Assembly: GCA_039916305.1 (NCBI GenBank)
Contig: JBDSLR010000002.1
Coordinates: 259,252-323,251, forward strand
Direction of reading: 5' to 3'
Length of the DNA stretch: 64,000 nt
Source of the DNA: JACMLD01 sp039916305
GTDB taxonomy: Bacteria > Bacteroidota > Bacteroidia > Chitinophagales > Chitinophagaceae
Part shown: in pieces, positions 63,041-64,000 of the stretch
Layout of the letters: every line of letters begins with the position of its first letter
Position numbering within the stretch: position 1 is the stretch's first letter
Program-made: the position numbers and the translations under genes
Notes under the pieces: model-generated
Databases searched by the model: none
What the model was told of the DNA's origin: nothing
The model's input: the letters and a program-made list of their open reading frames with translations, nothing else

Positions 63041-64000
63041 ATGCCCGGAGACTCGCTGAACATCAATAACAAAGCCGTTGCGCAAAACACCTACGACGCT
63101 ATTGTAGTGGGCAGTGGCATTAGTGGAGGCTGGGCCGCCAAAGAACTGTGCGAAAAAGGATTGAAGACCATCGTACTGGAACGTGGCAGAAAAGTGGAGC
63201 ATGTAAAAGATTACCCCACTACTAACCTGGCCCCCTGGGAACTGCTGCACCACAATTCCGTTACCATTAAACAAAAGGAAGAGCAGCATGTACAGGTGCG
63301 TGGTTTTTGCAATGAATCAAATGCCCATTTTTTTGTAAACGATAAGGAACACCCCTACACGCAGGTAAAACCGTTCGACTGGATACGGGGTTATCATGTA
63401 GGTGGCCGGAGTTTAATGTGGGGCCGCCAGTGTTACCGCTGGAGTGATCTTGATTTTGAAGCCAATGCAAAAGATGGTCATGGTGTAGATTGGCCTATCC
63501 GTTACCGTGATATTGATCCGTGGTATAGCTATGTAGAAAAATTTGTGGGCATCAGCGGTTCCCGTGAAGGGCTGGCGCAATTGCCAGACGGCGATTTTCT
63601 TCCCCCCATGGAAATGAACTGCCTTGAAAAAGAGGTAGCTGGCAGAATAAAAGAAAAGTTTACAGACGGAAGAAGAATGATCATTGGCCGCGTAGCCAAT
63701 CTCACCCGCGGCTGGAATGGCCGGGGTCCCTGCCAGTACCGCAACCTCTGCGATCGTGGTTGTCCTTTTGGAGGTTATTTCAGCAGTAATTCGGGTACAT
63801 TGCCAGTAGCCATGGCAACAGGCAATCTTACCCTGCGGCCACATTCTATTGTGATGGAAGTTATCTACGACAAAGAAAAAAAGAGAGCTACCGGTGTACG
63901 TATCATTGATGAGCTGACCATGAAAACGGAAGAGTACTATGCGAAAATAATTTTCTTAAATGCGTCCACACTGGGCTCATCTTATATACTGCAGCATTCC
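63041..64000 (+). CDS. GMC oxidoreductase 4, 3' end outside window
   Basis: The gene starts at the ATG at 63041 (MPGDSLNINNK) and stays open for 320 codons to the right edge, so the C-terminal His/Asn region is outside. Visible parts are the FAD motif G-S-G-I-S-G, HVGGRSLMWGRQ, and C231-x5-C237-x3-C241. The region before the GGRS motif (V-Q-V-R-G-F-C-N-E-S-N-A-H-F-F) is unlike the other three, so it is a distinct paralogue. The leader of about 50 bases before the ATG is nearly identical to that of gene 3. Confidence 0.9.
   Translation, partial: MPGDSLNINNKAVAQNTYDAIVVGSGISGGWAAKELCEKGLKTIVLERGRKVEHVKDYPTTNLAPWELLHHNSVTIKQKEEQHVQVRGFCNESNAHFFVNDKEHPYTQVKPFDWIRGYHVGGRSLMWGRQCYRWSDLDFEANAKDGHGVDWPIRYRDIDPWYSYVEKFVGISGSREGLAQLPDGDFLPPMEMNCLEKEVAGRIKEKFTDGRRMIIGRVANLTRGWNGRGPCQYRNLCDRGCPFGGYFSSNSGTLPVAMATGNLTLRPHSIVMEVIYDKEKKRATGVRIIDELTMKTEEYYAKIIFLNASTLGSSYILQHS

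Noticed and set aside
1..64000. Prophage, transposon or tRNA-linked island
   Set aside because: No integrase, transposase, phage structural gene or tRNA was seen, so mobility of the defence genes cannot be shown from this window.

Overview
The window looks like a chromosomal segment of a Bacteroidota bacterium, most likely of the family Chitinophagaceae. The evidence is the AT-leaning coding sequence with weak Shine-Dalgarno sites, frequent SPII lipoproteins, Tat-signal TIM-barrel and Gfo/Idh/MocA proteins, DUF1080 proteins, MbnP/MbnH-type proteins and malate:quinone oxidoreductase. The genus cannot be fixed from this sequence alone. I saw no rRNA, tRNA, CRISPR array, prophage or transposase.

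Layout. 1-8.8 kb: a conflict/immune-type island of five co-directional genes. They are a membrane-anchored TPR protein cut by the left edge, a patatin-like phospholipase, a protein with two TIR-like domains, a protein resembling the sensor half of animal ASK/MAP3K (deoxyribosyltransferase-like domain plus TRAFs-binding TPR domain), and a macro-like/TIR fusion. 8.9-16.4 kb: a duplicated-domain lipoprotein, a DUF2007 zinc-ribbon protein, a sterol-desaturase-family protein, an exported M20 amidohydrolase, and the classic trio of circularly permuted ATP-grasp, alpha-E and transglutaminase. 16.6-27.3 kb: kdsB, a block of about 198-bp degenerate repeats, a sugar porter with a GH32 fructan hydrolase, a KdnB-like dehydrogenase, CorA, GNAT, RmuC and DinB. 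27.3-34.9 kb: a GH9 plus deacetylase fusion, an MbnP/MbnH pair, mqo, an ArsC-like protein and a hexapeptide acyltransferase.

35.3-64 kb is dominated by what I read as a 3-keto-glycoside pathway. It holds four TIM-barrel isomerase/epimerase-like proteins, two Gfo/Idh/MocA oxidoreductases, three DUF1080 (3-keto-disaccharide hydrolase family) proteins, a ThuA protein, a small lipoprotein cytochrome c, an MFS sugar transporter and four tandem GMC oxidoreductases, the last cut by the right edge. The GMC proteins share a C-x5-C-x3-C motif that matches, from memory, the 3Fe-4S ligands of the catalytic subunit of FAD glucose dehydrogenase. Expected logic: GMC enzymes oxidise sugar C3 in the periplasm, electrons pass to cytochrome c, DUF1080 proteins cleave the 3-keto-glycosides, and the Gfo/Idh/MocA and TIM-barrel enzymes process the keto-sugars.

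Inside this region lie a second TIR protein (39.4 kb) and a SIR2-like plus PD-(D/E)XK-like pair (44.7-46.2 kb), both candidate defence genes, plus an atypical OmpA-like lipoprotein, an NTF2-like protein and a protein-glutaminase-like protein. Each GMC gene is preceded by a spacer with a related long inverted repeat, which looks like a local family of hairpin elements.

The best candidates for something undescribed are the patatin/TIR/ASK-like/macro-TIR island and the SIR2/nuclease pair. All functions are inferred from motifs read by eye.
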